64,000 nt of DNA from Malurus cyaneus samueli. Lineage: Eukaryota > Chordata > Aves > Passeriformes > Maluridae. Below the pieces are notes generated by a model. It made no database searches, was not told the DNA's origin, and was given only the letters and a program-made list of their open reading frames with translations. Shown here piece by piece: positions 40,301 to 52,362 of the stretch. The DNA is taken from the NCBI GenBank assembly GCA_009741485.1, contig CM019220.1, positions 30,572,185 through 30,636,184 of the forward strand. The letters run 5' to 3'. Each line of letters begins with the position of its first letter. Position 1 is the first letter of the stretch. A program made the translations under genes and the position numbers.

Positions 40301-42423
40301 AACCAATCATTCACAAAGGCACAAAAGCACCATTTTAATGTGCATTACTATGGGCTATGGCAGTTCTTGTAGTACAAGGAGATACCCAGTGAGTGAAAGA
40401 AATGCCCTACTGAAAGATTTTACTACCTAATGTCGTGCAAATAACTGGCATGCCAGGAGAGCCTCAAGTTGCAATTTCTATTTGGCCAGCTTTGTCATAA
40501 ATAATGTGTAGGTATGTATACCTTACTCACAGAGTCCAAGAAAGTATTCAAATGGCATCTAATATTCTGTGCTGACAAAATAAAAATGCTGTTCCATAGC
40601 ACAAAGTTAATAATTCCCTCAGATGCCTATTCAAAGAAAAAAAAAAAAATTACAAGTGGAACCTCTCCAAAGATTCACATCTTGAGGACAGTAGTACAGC
40701 AAAAGGGACAGTATTCAAATTTGCAGCAGATGTTTCACCATTAATTAATGACACTAAAAATATCCTAGAACAGCACAACATGACACTTATTCACCCTTTC
40801 CACTCATAAAAAACAATACACAAATAATTTCCAAGTGTTCGTGACATATATAAAATTGAGATTGCTAGGATTAGGTTCTCTAATCAAAAGAACTCCAAAA
40901 CTCCCATGAGCAGAGTCACACAGCTCATATCCAGTTTATATAATTGCCTCCCCTTCAAGACTTCTTGTGCCTTATTATGTAAATAACAGCTTGATAAAAA
41001 GACTTTCAAACCTTGCTCCCCTCGAAGGAAATGGACAGACACTTGGAGAAATCCCAAGGAGTGATCCTCTTACCCTACACTGCAGGACCAAATAAGCAGA
41101 TCATCACACACTGGAACATGAGTACTTGTCTATAAACACTTCCCAGAGGTGCTGTTATAGCGTTCCCAGCCAGCAAATAGCTAAGTGATAACTAATCCTT
41201 ATTCTTTTGGATGCATAGAACACCCAAAGCATATATAACTTCTATTTTTATAGATATTTTTCATCCTCAATAAGCCTCAAAATCACAAATCAGTCTTGCA
41301 AACTAAAGAAAATCACTCTGCTCTTGTTACGAGCTAGAAAAATATACCAGAGAAATTAAAATTAAATTCTGAATGCAAAGAAATATCTTTCTAAAGGTAG
41401 TTGCACTCATTTTCCATGAACTTTGGCATGATGATTCTTCTCATGGAGATTCAAAGAAGCAAAGCAAATCTAAGTAACTTCCAAGAAAAGGCCTCACAAG
41501 TGGTGTGTCTCAGATGCCATCCCACTTGACAGGAATTGATGCCCAGATTCTTGGTCACAAATAGGAACAAATCAATTGAGACAAGGCAGGATCTGATCAC
41601 CCTTCATAACAAAATCAGATATGCCACACAGACAAAGTTTCTCTTAATAAATGAAAAATATACTGCCTTTCTCATTCTCAGCATAAAATATAAATCAATT
41701 TAAAAGACCTTTTCATCCTTGGCTGCCCAGGAGCAGAGAGCTCAGGCCAATCCAGCTGTGGTTAAGAGTCCCTCTAGAAACCTTCTCTGACATCATGGAC
41801 TTCACTGAAGATGAACTATGTAAATGCTCTATGACTGTTGCATAAACTAAATTTTGTTTTAGTGATGTAAATATTATTTTTTAAATGAAAATTCATTTAA
41901 ATACTGATTGCTCAGAAAAGCCCAGAGAAAAGAAAATTCTTCAGTTCTGAATGACTTTGTGAAAGTGATGTGAATGACTAATGTCAGCTTAACCCTCCAT
42001 TAACGTTGAATCTTCTCTATTGGCTTCATTAAAACACATATTTTCCAATAGTTTTCTGTTATTTTCAAGATGAAAAGACAGAGTATTTTTGGAGCAATAA
42101 GAATGTATAAAAGAAAAAAAACACGGATTCTCCCATTTTTCTGAAAATGAATACATAAACATATATTGATCAATGAATACAGCTAGAGGCAAATTTATAA
42201 TAAAAGCTCTTTCCTAATAGATTGCACTGAGACTTCAGGTTGTACAATCCACCCCATATCCATGAACATGTAGTGAATCTGACTGCAAAGAAGACAGCAG
42301 GGAACACAACCTCAGCCTTTGAGTGTGGATAGAAAAGTTTGGATTTCCAATGTGATGCATTTCAGTCATTCAGAAAGAATGAAGTTGTTATGGGAGTCAC
42401 CTTTATGATGAACAGATCATTGT

Positions 42424-42590
42424 TATCCACTGATGAAAAGTGATTACTATCCACTGATGAAAACAAACAAAGGGCAGCAGATCTAAAAAAAGAAGACAAC
42501 AAAAACAAAAACAAAAAAGCCCTCAAACACAAAAAACAAATCAACCCAAAACCCACCATCAACTAAAACCCAACCTCTCCCCTCCAGATA
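42424..42590 (+). repeat. short tandem duplication plus A/C-rich tract
   Basis: TATCCACTGATGAAAA occurs at 42424-42439 and again at 42448-42463, a 24-bp period. It is followed from about 42484 by roughly 105 bp made almost wholly of A and C on this strand. The strand asymmetry resembles the tract at 24067-24180. No element family is recognised. Confidence 0.75.
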
Positions 42591-43693
42591 AGTTTGCATT
42601 CAACTTTTATAAGAAATGTGCAGTATTTGGCAAGAATGCAACTGCGAACAAAAGCAGGGACTAATTTCAATTCATCTTCTCCCTCCTGGTAATGGCACAT
42701 AGTTTTTCTGTGGTCATTTGCCTGATTTTACAAGGGGAACTGCAGCCACAGGAATTGCCTAGAACACTTAGAAAGGATGATAACATGGTACAAGCTCCTG
42801 AAATAAGCTTTCAGTCCAGAAGACAGGAGGTGACATGGCATAGCTGCTCTTAGTTTGTCTTTGTTACTCCACATGAGGACTCTCCAGTCACTGCAGTATT
42901 GTGAAAACTGCCAATTATTAAAAAATTACTGTAACAGTAGATACAATACCTTACAGATAATAACATTAGATTTATGTCAATAATTAATTAAACAGAGACC
43001 AATGAAATTATTTGAGTATAGAAAGGGTTTCTAGAGCAGTTCATAAGTCATCACAGCTGCTGTGGAAAGCCTGCAAGGCCCAGCATGCTGTGTGCAGGGC
43101 AAACCCACATTTAGCAATTGCTCTGCCACTTCCCAGTTGGAAAAAGATAGCCTTTGGCTTGGTGGATATGAAGAATGCGCTTCAAATCTGTTTTGAAGGC
43201 ACTGTCTGAAGGCACACATGGTGACTTGGGTCTTGGGGTGTGGTTTTGAGGCTGTTTATTTGGTTAGCACTCCCTTCAGCCTAATGTTCACTGGCTGACA
43301 CTCTGTTACAGTTAACATAAACTCTGGCACCAGTACCTCAGCTTGCTAAATTTGAGAAGTGTGTGGATTTAAAAAAATGGATGGGATTACAATGAATTGT
43401 ACAATAAAATTATAAAGTCTCCAAGGAAGGAGTGGTTGGCTATTATAATTCATTACTGTGTTTTCCCAGAGCAGCTCTGAAAATGTGTTTGCTGTCAAAC
43501 TCGTAAAGGGATGTGTTGCTGACAAATGCCAGTCAAAAATTTACATCATTGATCTTGGATTTGACTGGATCAATACAGTTTGTCTTTGTTGTGTGCTACA
43601 AGCAATTCTGTGTCAAGCAATGTTTTTGGAGCTTTTAAAATTGGCAGAGAATATGCCTTGGGAAGAAGAAAGAAAGGGACAAATGGTAAAAAT

Positions 43694-43724
43694 ATACACA
43701 CACATATACATTTACACACATAAG
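43694..43724 (+). repeat. imperfect CA/TA microsatellite
   Basis: A short interrupted run of CA and TA dinucleotides (ATACACACACATATAC and following). Confidence 0.7.
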
Positions 43725-44060
43725 AGTGATTCACACTGCCTACATTTGTCAAGATCAAACACGTTTTTGAAAACATGTCTGATTGAAAACAGAGCATCGA
43801 TCCACATTTTTAAGCTATGCTCTGTGCTGCAGTGAAGTTGATTCCAGTTTACAACCAACAAGAGAATAACATTACTTACTGCATTTAATATTTGCAGTTC
43901 AGGGCTCTGGATATAGAAACACTGTTCATAACAAGTAGAGGAAAATGCGTACTGGAACCCAGAGATATTTATAAAACCTTAACACAAATCAGGACATCCA
44001 CGTGTCCGTTATCTAAAACACAAATCAAACCTGAGGCACTAAATTTCAAAGGCTCAGAAA

Positions 44061-44083
44061 GATTGATTGATTGATTGATTGAT
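44061..44083 (+). repeat. (GATT)n microsatellite
   Basis: Almost six perfect GATT units in a row. Tetranucleotide runs like this are often length-variable. Confidence 0.95.
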
Positions 44084-46659
44084 GTTTGAAAAACAATATT
44101 TTTCACATGTGTTCCCTTAACCTCACAATCCTCCCAACAAGCACCTGGGGAAGTCCTCACATAGCAGGGTTCAGGATTTGTTCACACAGCCTTGCTAACC
44201 TTGCAGAAAATACTGTGTACCACGCAGCAGTAATGACAACTTCCAATTCTAATAAAGCAAAGGTTCAAACATTTGCAAATTTTATACAAGTGTTCTGCAA
44301 CTAGATTTACATCTTTGGCCAGGATGGATTTAATTTGCATAAGTGACAGAAGGTGACTCAATATTTCAACAACAAGATGTAGTGCACTGCACCCACTGCT
44401 GAACATTTTTATTCTCTTCTATTTGCTTGGCTCCACCTCCAGTTTGGAGATCTGTGATGCCTCTTATCAAAGAGGGACAGCAGGAGCCTGACCTGGACAC
44501 ACAGGATGAGCAGGAAGGCAAAGCCATTGCCTCTGTACCTTTTTTGCTGCAGCTAGAGGCAACTTGCATGAAAACTGTGACTTCACTCATGCCCTCTTCC
44601 CAAAGAATGCCACCCTCTCTCAGAGTTATGGCTCTCTCTTGCACCTATGCTTTAAGCCTAGTTTTCTGAGAAACTGCTAAATTGCAATGGCATGGAATCT
44701 TATTCCAGCCGGTTTTTCTCCTGTAGTTTCCTTCAATTCTGCAGAATCAAATCTTGCAAATTCGAGTAGACTGTGAATCTCACACGTTAACAACAAATTT
44801 AGAAGCTAATTAAAACCATCTATGTTTTAAGAATACCTTTTTAATGTGTCAAATGTGCTGTCACTTCACGCAAAGATGTGCAAAGATGTTTTCCTGGTGG
44901 TAAATCTGGCTTACTGTCTTGATAAGTAATCACCACTGTGAGTGTATGTGATAGGCATATGCTGCATAAACACTTCTCACAGAGATTTCAGCCCCCTTGA
45001 AATATGCTGAAAATGACAGCTCATCCTTTCTTTTCCCCACCTCCCTCCACATTAAATTGTAATTCCCTCAAAAAACAAAAGACAAATTTATAAACTTTCA
45101 ATTTGGGGCAAAGACCAAGCTGCCATTTAACGTTAGAATTGAGTTTCAAGTTAGAAATAAAAAGCTCTAAGAGGTGACATTCTCCTTCATGACTAGTCTA
45201 TTATTGCAGAAGACACTCAAAATCATATATTTATGTATATAATTCATTCAAAACCAAAGCAGAGCAGCAATACTGGGTTTTGGTCACTAGGCCAGTAATG
45301 CTTATAAGCAGACCATAAAATTGTCTTGTTTGCCGTTTGCTTTCCATCTGATTTCATACCAAAAAAATTACATATCTTCATCTTGTTTTGATTTATCCTT
45401 CTATTAACATGTTAAACCTGTTTTATCTCTTAAGCAATTTTGTCCCAACTTGTCTTTAATGCTTTCAATTAAGGATTTGTGATTTATAAAGATCAATGTG
45501 AGAATCGAATCACACCTCTGAAAAAAACTTGAGCAAGACATGAATTTTACTGCAGATCCCAGTGATCCGCCAGAAGTCAGGTGCATGTATCTGTCCAAAC
45601 AAATGATTTACTAAAAAAAATTTAGACAAAAGTATGTATTTTTCTTCCTATTTCCTGTCAATCACACCTTTCAGAAAAGTAATGACAGACACTTTCTCTG
45701 ATGCAACAGACAGTTTGACATATAGTTCTTTACTCCTTATTCTGTCTTAGACCATTACTACTTCTAGAAAACAACCTCTGATTTTAGGAAGGATATTTTG
45801 ATTACGAAACACTCCTTGAGAAGGAATAAAACCTTTAATGAAATTGTTGAAACTGTTTAACAGTAATGTCCACACACAACTTTGGAGAGTTATTTTCCTG
45901 TTTCGTTTCAACCACCCTGATTATTTAATGTAGTGGTGACTCAGAACAATGAGAATATGGCAAAGGTTAGGGTACAAGCCTGGCTCCCAGCGTCTTGCCA
46001 TGAGGCCAAAAGATAATGACAGCCATGAAAAGCTACAACTATCCCTCTCTTGTTTAATTAAGCCAGAGATCTCAATCTTCTTGCCTGTTCTCAAAGTCAA
46101 ACCCATCATTTTCTCCACTGTTGTCAGCTTTGCACTGCAGAGTTTTCTGAGTTTGTGGGCAGAAATCCTGCATTGGCTGCATGGTACCAGTGAGGTCGAC
46201 AGAGAACATCTCTGCTGCTCAAGGCAGACAGCACCAAGTGTAAATAACACCTCCAGGAGACTTTGACTTAATTAACTCTACTGAAGAGAAGTCCCAAATG
46301 CAGCGTGTTGAAATGGCTTACAAGAATTTACAATCACAAAACAGAGTCCACCTACTGGGATAGTTTTAGGATTACTGGGTTTGGAGGTGTGCACTGGTTG
46401 AGCTGCTTATTCCAGCTACAAGAAAAACTCAAATGAAGGAGGACCAATCATTGCAGAAAATGCTTTTCTACTAAATGGAGTACACAGATAAAACAATATC
46501 TGAAAGTGGGGACCATGCTCAACAAAGCTGCTTACAAGGATCAGACAAATGTGAAACCTACTGCCCATGCCCTAAACACTGGAAGATTGATAATCCCAGT
46601 GGAACCCTTATCTTTGAGCTTATTAGTCTATAGGTTTAACATTTCTCTTTTTTTTTTTT

Positions 46660-46664
46660 NNNNN
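46660..46664. other. assembly gap (5 N)
   Basis: Five N follow a run of 12 T (46648-46659). The gap size is nominal and the true sequence is probably a longer poly(T) that the assembler could not resolve. An open frame crossing it is meaningless. Confidence 0.97.
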
Positions 46665-49600
46665 TATTGTAATTCTTCCCCTGCCACACGCACCCTGCCC
46701 ACAGCACAGATGCCCTGATCAGTTTTATTTGCTTATAACTTTATTATTCAGTGGCTGCAAGTCCTGAAAGGCAAGACTTGACTGCCAAGCCAGACAGGTA
46801 AAAAAGATTTATCCAAAAATGAAGGAATTCCCTGGATATAGACATAATGGAAACATCTAGGGACAGGAATTTATCTGAGAAAAGGTAACGATGAAAAGGC
46901 AAAGGTGCCCTAAGAATGACAACCAGTCACCAATCAGGGATTTCACCCCTGAAAAATCTTTAGTGATTTAGAACACGTTCTCCAGAACAGATGTTAGGAT
47001 CGAGATAGCTCTGAATGATACAATCAATGAATAAGTGATAAAACATTTCTCCTTTGTGGCAGTGATCTGAAATAATAACAAAGAGATAGCTGTTTTAGTC
47101 TGAATTTTGCTTGTGTCATTAAAATTTAAACATGATTAAAATGAGCCAGTCTGGTTTTATAACCTGTCAGTATGACAAAGGGACTTTGACACATCTGTCT
47201 TCTGGCATATTATGGGGATTTACATTTTGCACCATACAATTATATCTGTATTAAAATGACTGAGCACACTGAACATGAAAAGAGTGATTCATAATAATGG
47301 CATTAAAAGCAATAAAGACTTAAGGACACTGGGAAGGAAATTAAGCAGGAAGGTAATAGAGGCTTTATATAAAGCAGAGTAGAAGGGAAAGGCATATCTC
47401 TTGCCTCTTTATTATTAGTCTAAATAAAAAAGAATGTAAATGGAAAGAGTTTCTTTCTAAAGAATCAATACAGAAATAAAAAAGCCACCCAGAAATAGTT
47501 TTCAACCCCCTAATCTCATTTTGCACTAAACACAGTGCATCCTGGGGTAGACATACATAAAGTTTGAATTCCACGTATGCCCATAATTTCTCCTCTGAGT
47601 TTGGCTTTCTTATGGGGCTTTGATCTTGAAGTCAATAGAGAAAATAAGGGCGAGTAGGAAATTCTTTTCCTCTTCTGGAAATGGTTTTTCTTATTAGGGC
47701 ACTTTTGATTCCAAACAAAATGAAAATAAAAAGAAATCTTGGAAGAATATAATGAACTAAATTTAAATAGAAATTATAAGTTCAATCAAAACAACTGGTA
47801 GTTAATAATCATGGTCTTTTTTATTTCAGTCATTTTGTTGCTGGCTTCTTGTTTTGGTACAGACAACTACTAGACAAACTACTATTTTTAACGTCAGAAT
47901 ATTAAGTCTCTAAAATCAATCTTTTCTTTTTAAAATGTCAAAGGTTTGGGGTTTTTTCAGACTTAGGAAAATTATAGATTGAGTTCAAGAACCTCTCAAA
48001 ATGGAATGCTTTTATTTTTTTGCATAACAATAATAATAATAATTTCTTGTAAAAATATAATGGTTGTGTGGAGGCTTTTCATTTTCTTTTGTTAATACAA
48101 AAATATCTTTTTGTTAATACAAAATATTTCTTTTGTTAATACAAAATATTTCTTTTTCTATGACTAATGGTTTGGTTTGTGAAACAAGAGTAGAGAAAAA
48201 GCTGCAATTGGAGCTGAGCCTGTCCCTACACAAAGTTTTATTCAGTCAAATACTATGAAAAACAGAGTTTTGGTTCCTATTTTGGGGAACCAGTAGAGCA
48301 ACTGATACCTGTTGTGAATGTGTCCATCTAATCTCCAAACTCAGCAAATAATAAATGCTATCAGATTATGCCTATTAAAACTTGAAGTAATAGTAAGCAT
48401 TTAAACTTTAGTTTCGTCATGTTTGTGTAAGGTAACAGCATAAATTCTTGTATTTCTTTGTGTTCACCTTGTATTTACTCCAAAAACATCCATACATTTA
48501 TTAAAAAGTAAAACCAAAGTCAACATAGCTAGAAGTTCAATAAAATTATAATTACTTCTAATAATATTAGCCTGGCATTTAAAATTTATGGTTTGTCTTT
48601 TTACAAATTCCTTAATTGAAGAAAACTAACAGGATGTAATCTGGAGGCAAGTCCATTGGTCAGGAAATCACAGAGCCAGCACACTCTCAGAGACACTGAG
48701 AGCTTTGTTTCGCAAAACATAACAAAGTGAAGGGAGCTATAAATAAGAAAATAAAGCTACAGTCTGCAGTTAAAATCCTTGCTGCTTGCAGTACATCATT
48801 CTGTTCCTAAGTGTCTGTTGCTGGGCTAGAGTTTCTAAAATTAACATCGCAATAGCCTACATGGGCCCCAAAACACATAGGAAAACATTGCTGAACTGGT
48901 TATTCTAAGTGCTAACATATGTTTGTTATTTTCCCAATGTATTTCTATCCCTTGAAAATATTTATCGGGATAAAATTTTGAATTGGCTCTTTGAACAGTC
49001 AATGTGCAAACGCTAAGATGAAGTGTGGTAGTCTTAAGTGAAAACTGAAGTACTGATGAATTTTAACAGTTTCACAGTATTTATAGGCTTCATTTTTACA
49101 CTTACTAGGTTCAGCATCACTTAAAAATAAAAGGAGAATTAATGCACGTGCTTCTAGGAAGAATATTTGGAAACCAAGCTTAATTGGTTTATAACCCTAT
49201 GCATTTAGAAGTGAAAAATGAAATCCCATTTTTTCCTTAATACAGAAATTAAAAAGGTATTGTTGATATACTATGTAGACAAAAATCCACAGTGTTTCAT
49301 ATATAGACAAATATATCTATGCAGCCTCAGTATGATATATATAAGTATATAGATAAGGCTGCAGTGTTTGATGTGCTCATGGCTGTCCACTAAATACTAC
49401 CTTTTTCTTCTGTAAGGAGGGCAAAGTTTGATGCCTGGTGGATTAGGAAAGGATAAGTAGCTTCCATTAGAAATAAACCATGGAATAGCAGACAATGTGA
49501 CCAAGAAATAGGGCAGCCATCTCTCAGAGCATGGCAAGTGACAGCAACATTCCTGGCCCTCCATGGTACCAGGAGGTTGTTCGAAGCCTTTCATGGAGCT

Positions 49601-50532
49601 CTCTCCACTACCACCTTGTCACTCTGTACCAGACATCTGAGGAACAACGGGAATTTTAACGAGCACAGCTCAAAGTCCTTGGGAACGACAAAAGCAGAAC
49701 CCAGCCTGATGTCTACTGACTCTGATCTGTTCAGCAGCTTTTGGAAAGCACGCCATGCTCAGCTGCTACAATGGGAAAGATGAGACTGGCTGGGCACAAA
49801 GTGCTGCTGAACTTTTATTTTCATGGCAGCCCACACAGGAGGTATCCACACTATTCTTTCCTTCCTGTGAAGTCCATGTGCACTCCTCTCAAATGGCAGC
49901 TGAACCAAAGTTATGGAAATACTTGGCTGAGATACTCCTGTGGCTTTAGACTTCTTTCTTTGGCCCCTTTTTGTACTGGCTTTTAAATAACAGACTGTAC
50001 CCATGGTAGAGTATTGGGGAATGCACACATTTGTGTTTTGCAAGCACACCAAAAAGCTAGTTAAGCTAAATTTCAGTCATTCTATTCTGTATATATACAC
50101 AGAAACAAAAGAAGTTTTCACCTGATCACCTGAGTGTATTCAGACTCATCTGCATATTGAAGAACTTAAATAAAAGAATAAAACAGCCAACACACTAGAT
50201 TTAAATAAAAAAAAAAAAAACAAAACCAAAAACTTGTGTGTAGGAATTGATGAATTTGCAGTGAAAACACATTGCAGTGAAAGGAATTTGTGGCCCTGGA
50301 AAGATGAAATATGTGAAAGAATCAACAATTATTAGTGTATCTTAAACAAAATTGTCAACTTACCATGGAAATTAAAATCCATAGGGCAAAGTAATCACCC
50401 ACATTTCTTGTTTCTGGTGGAAATGGTAAAAATATACTCATATCAAAAGTACTCAGTTAAGAGAATGTTATACTAGCATCACTTTTTCATCCATATGTTC
50501 ATTATTATGTTGAAGTGTGATACCCTAATTGG
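46665..50532. other. AT-rich noncoding DNA, no gene seen
   Basis: This is unique AT-rich sequence with small simple repeats, including (AAT)n near 48027-48043 and TA-rich sequence at 49290-49360. The 49500-49990 part is GC-richer and has open frames of 64-97 codons on both strands without family resemblance. Confidence 0.6.
48086..48152 (+). repeat. three-copy tandem repeat, 21-23 bp unit
   Basis: Units beginning CTTTTGTTAATACAAAAT start at 48086, 48107 and 48130, with small changes in T and A run lengths. The repeat is perfect enough to be recent. Confidence 0.9.
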
Positions 50533-50624
50533 ATTTTTTGTTTTCTTTTAGTGGTTTTTTTTAGGCTTTTTTTTTTTTTTTTTTTTTTGTTTTGTTTTTT
50601 TGTTGTTTTTTTTTTTTTTTTTTT
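50533..50624 (-). repeat. T-rich low-complexity tract
   Basis: About 90 bp of T interrupted by G, such as GTTTTGTTTTTTTGTTG, with uninterrupted T runs near 50567-50588 and 50606-50624. It is the reverse-strand equivalent of the A/C-rich tract at 24067 and could be the tail of a minus-strand retroposon. The sequence to its right (AAGGGATGTCTGGGCTGG onward) is not a family I recognise. Confidence 0.85.
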
Positions 50625-52230
50625 AAGGGATGTCTGGGCTGGCCCTTGCTCTAATGTTAGAGGAGATATAACCTAGACTATATAACACAACTCTCTGGGT
50701 ACATTGGGTAGAATCCAGCCATAACATGGGGTGTGGACTCTAATGCAAAGCCCAGACCAGACACACAGTTTGGCTCACTCACCACCCTCTGCATGCCAGA
50801 AGATTTGAAATAGTAAGAGCAGACATAAGAGCACCTTCAGAAAACAGGAAAATGCGATAGCTGTGTCTAAAGCAAGTTCTATATGATTCACCTTACATAA
50901 AAATTGGGAGCAGCTGGTAAGAAACAGTCTGGAATCAAAGCTATTTTCTTGTAGCTTGCTCAGTATTTATTGGGCAGTTCTCAGTGTCTGCATACTAGGA
51001 TGCAATAGGACATCTCACTTTATCCAATATCTGAGACTCTGCTCTTTCAGAGATAACATTTGAATTATTGTGTCCTTCCCAAAGCATAATGCCACTATTT
51101 TTTTTCTTTTTTGAAGCCTTAGATTGAAGGTTAGATTGCAATTGCACACCTCATGGCACCCCAGTAGCTATAAACCCTTGTACTAGCTCTGTACAATGTC
51201 TTCTGTCACAGCCTCCTGGCTCTTCCTGAGCTATGACTGATCTTATTCTGTCTTTTAACGAGCTGCTCTTTTTACATTACTTTCAGAATATTTAGAAGCC
51301 TCTTCAACTAGGAGATGTTATAGCCTCCAGGAAAAGAGTGTAGCTCTTTCAGACCTGTCTCTGGGTGCTCTCCAGAGCTCAGAGGCAGAGACGCTCCCAC
51401 CCCTGACACTACAGGGCTGTGCCCTGCTCCATTCAGTCAGCAGATGTGTCATGTCTTCATACTATTTCCAAATCCCTCACACTTCCCAAGCCTCATCTCA
51501 AACCCTGTTCACTGCTGAAAGAAATCAAATACTGACACCACATAATTTGCTCATAACTTTGTGGATGTATTTATGAGGACGATTCAGCTGAGAAGCTGTA
51601 GAGAACATAAGCATTTGAGCACTACTGAAAATGGGTCTTCCTATTTTTCCAGAAACCTTACAAGTTCAGCTGAAAAAGCATAAGCTGTTACCCAGCTAAT
51701 AGGAAATGGTGTAGTTGCTGGGAGATGAATTTTCTGGAAGCCAGAAATGGCATTATTATCATTAGGAAAATGGGCACTTATCCTCCCCACAGGAGTTCTA
51801 ACTGTGGCTATGGTCCAGTTTATAAAAGTCCTGCTGTGCATGATAAAAACGTGTAAATGAAAGGATGGAAAACAGCTCTCAGGTTTTATTACTGAGAAAT
51901 CAAGGATCATAAAGAGACCTCTCAAACTGGAAACTTCAAACTGGAAGGTACTTTTTCCTCTATGAAACTCTCTTATAAGGGAATTATTAAAAACATCCTT
52001 TTTTTGAACAATATTTTTATGTAACCTGCTTAATATGGAAAAGCACAAGGCTGCAGATCACTTTTGACCTTGAATGCACAAGAAATGAATAATGCTACAG
52101 TAACTTTATTTCATAGTTTACAAATATTCACAAGTCTGGTAGGACTAAGCTTTTTTGCTCTCTGATATTTATTTTCACATAATACAGAAACACCCCGAGA
52201 CCCTCTATAGAATTTGTATGGATACATAAT

Positions 52231-52362
52231 AAAGCCCTAATCCTGAAACACTCCCAGTCTAATATGAACAGTCTAGACAAACACCATAAGAAGACAGATA
52301 ATACCATGTTGCAGATGGGAGAAATGAAGAGGAAAGCACAGAGGAAGCTGCACTGCTCAGTA
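52231..52362. repeat. possible ancient L3/MIR-like remnant
   Basis: AAAGCCCTAATCCTGAAACA, CAGTCTAATATGAACAGTCT, GACAAACACC and GCAGATGGGAGAAATGAAGA followed by AAAGCACAGAGG occur in an order that recalls ancient amniote L3 or MIR-like elements (compare the usual GATGGGGAAACTGAGGCACAGAG). Divergence is high and the match is by memory of the phrase pattern, so this is tentative. Confidence 0.3.

Larger units (their letters stand above)
36559..46659. other. AT-rich noncoding DNA, no gene seen
   Basis: The GC-rich block ends near 36640 at CTGCAAATAAATAG, after which AT-rich sequence resumes. An A19 run (37317-37335), an A-run near 40639 and a T11 run (38696-38706) occur. A 139-codon frame (36685-37104) is hydrophobic because of T-rich sequence and has no family resemblance. 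Frames at 43458-43835 and 44366-44669 are likewise not recognisable. No transposon was identified with confidence. Confidence 0.6.

Noticed and set aside
44086..44240. Possible ancient SINE phrase around CTCACAATCCTCCCAACAAG
   Set aside because: The resemblance is too short and too diverged to separate from chance.
44870..44889. Tandem 10-mer GCAAAGATGT twice
   Set aside because: A minor two-copy duplication without further structure.
46506..46718. Open frame spanning the N gap
   Set aside because: It crosses undefined bases, so the frame is not real evidence.
49311..49364. Inverted repeat GCAGCCT / AGGCTGC in TA-rich sequence
   Set aside because: Only seven paired bases with a long loop, so it is expected by chance.
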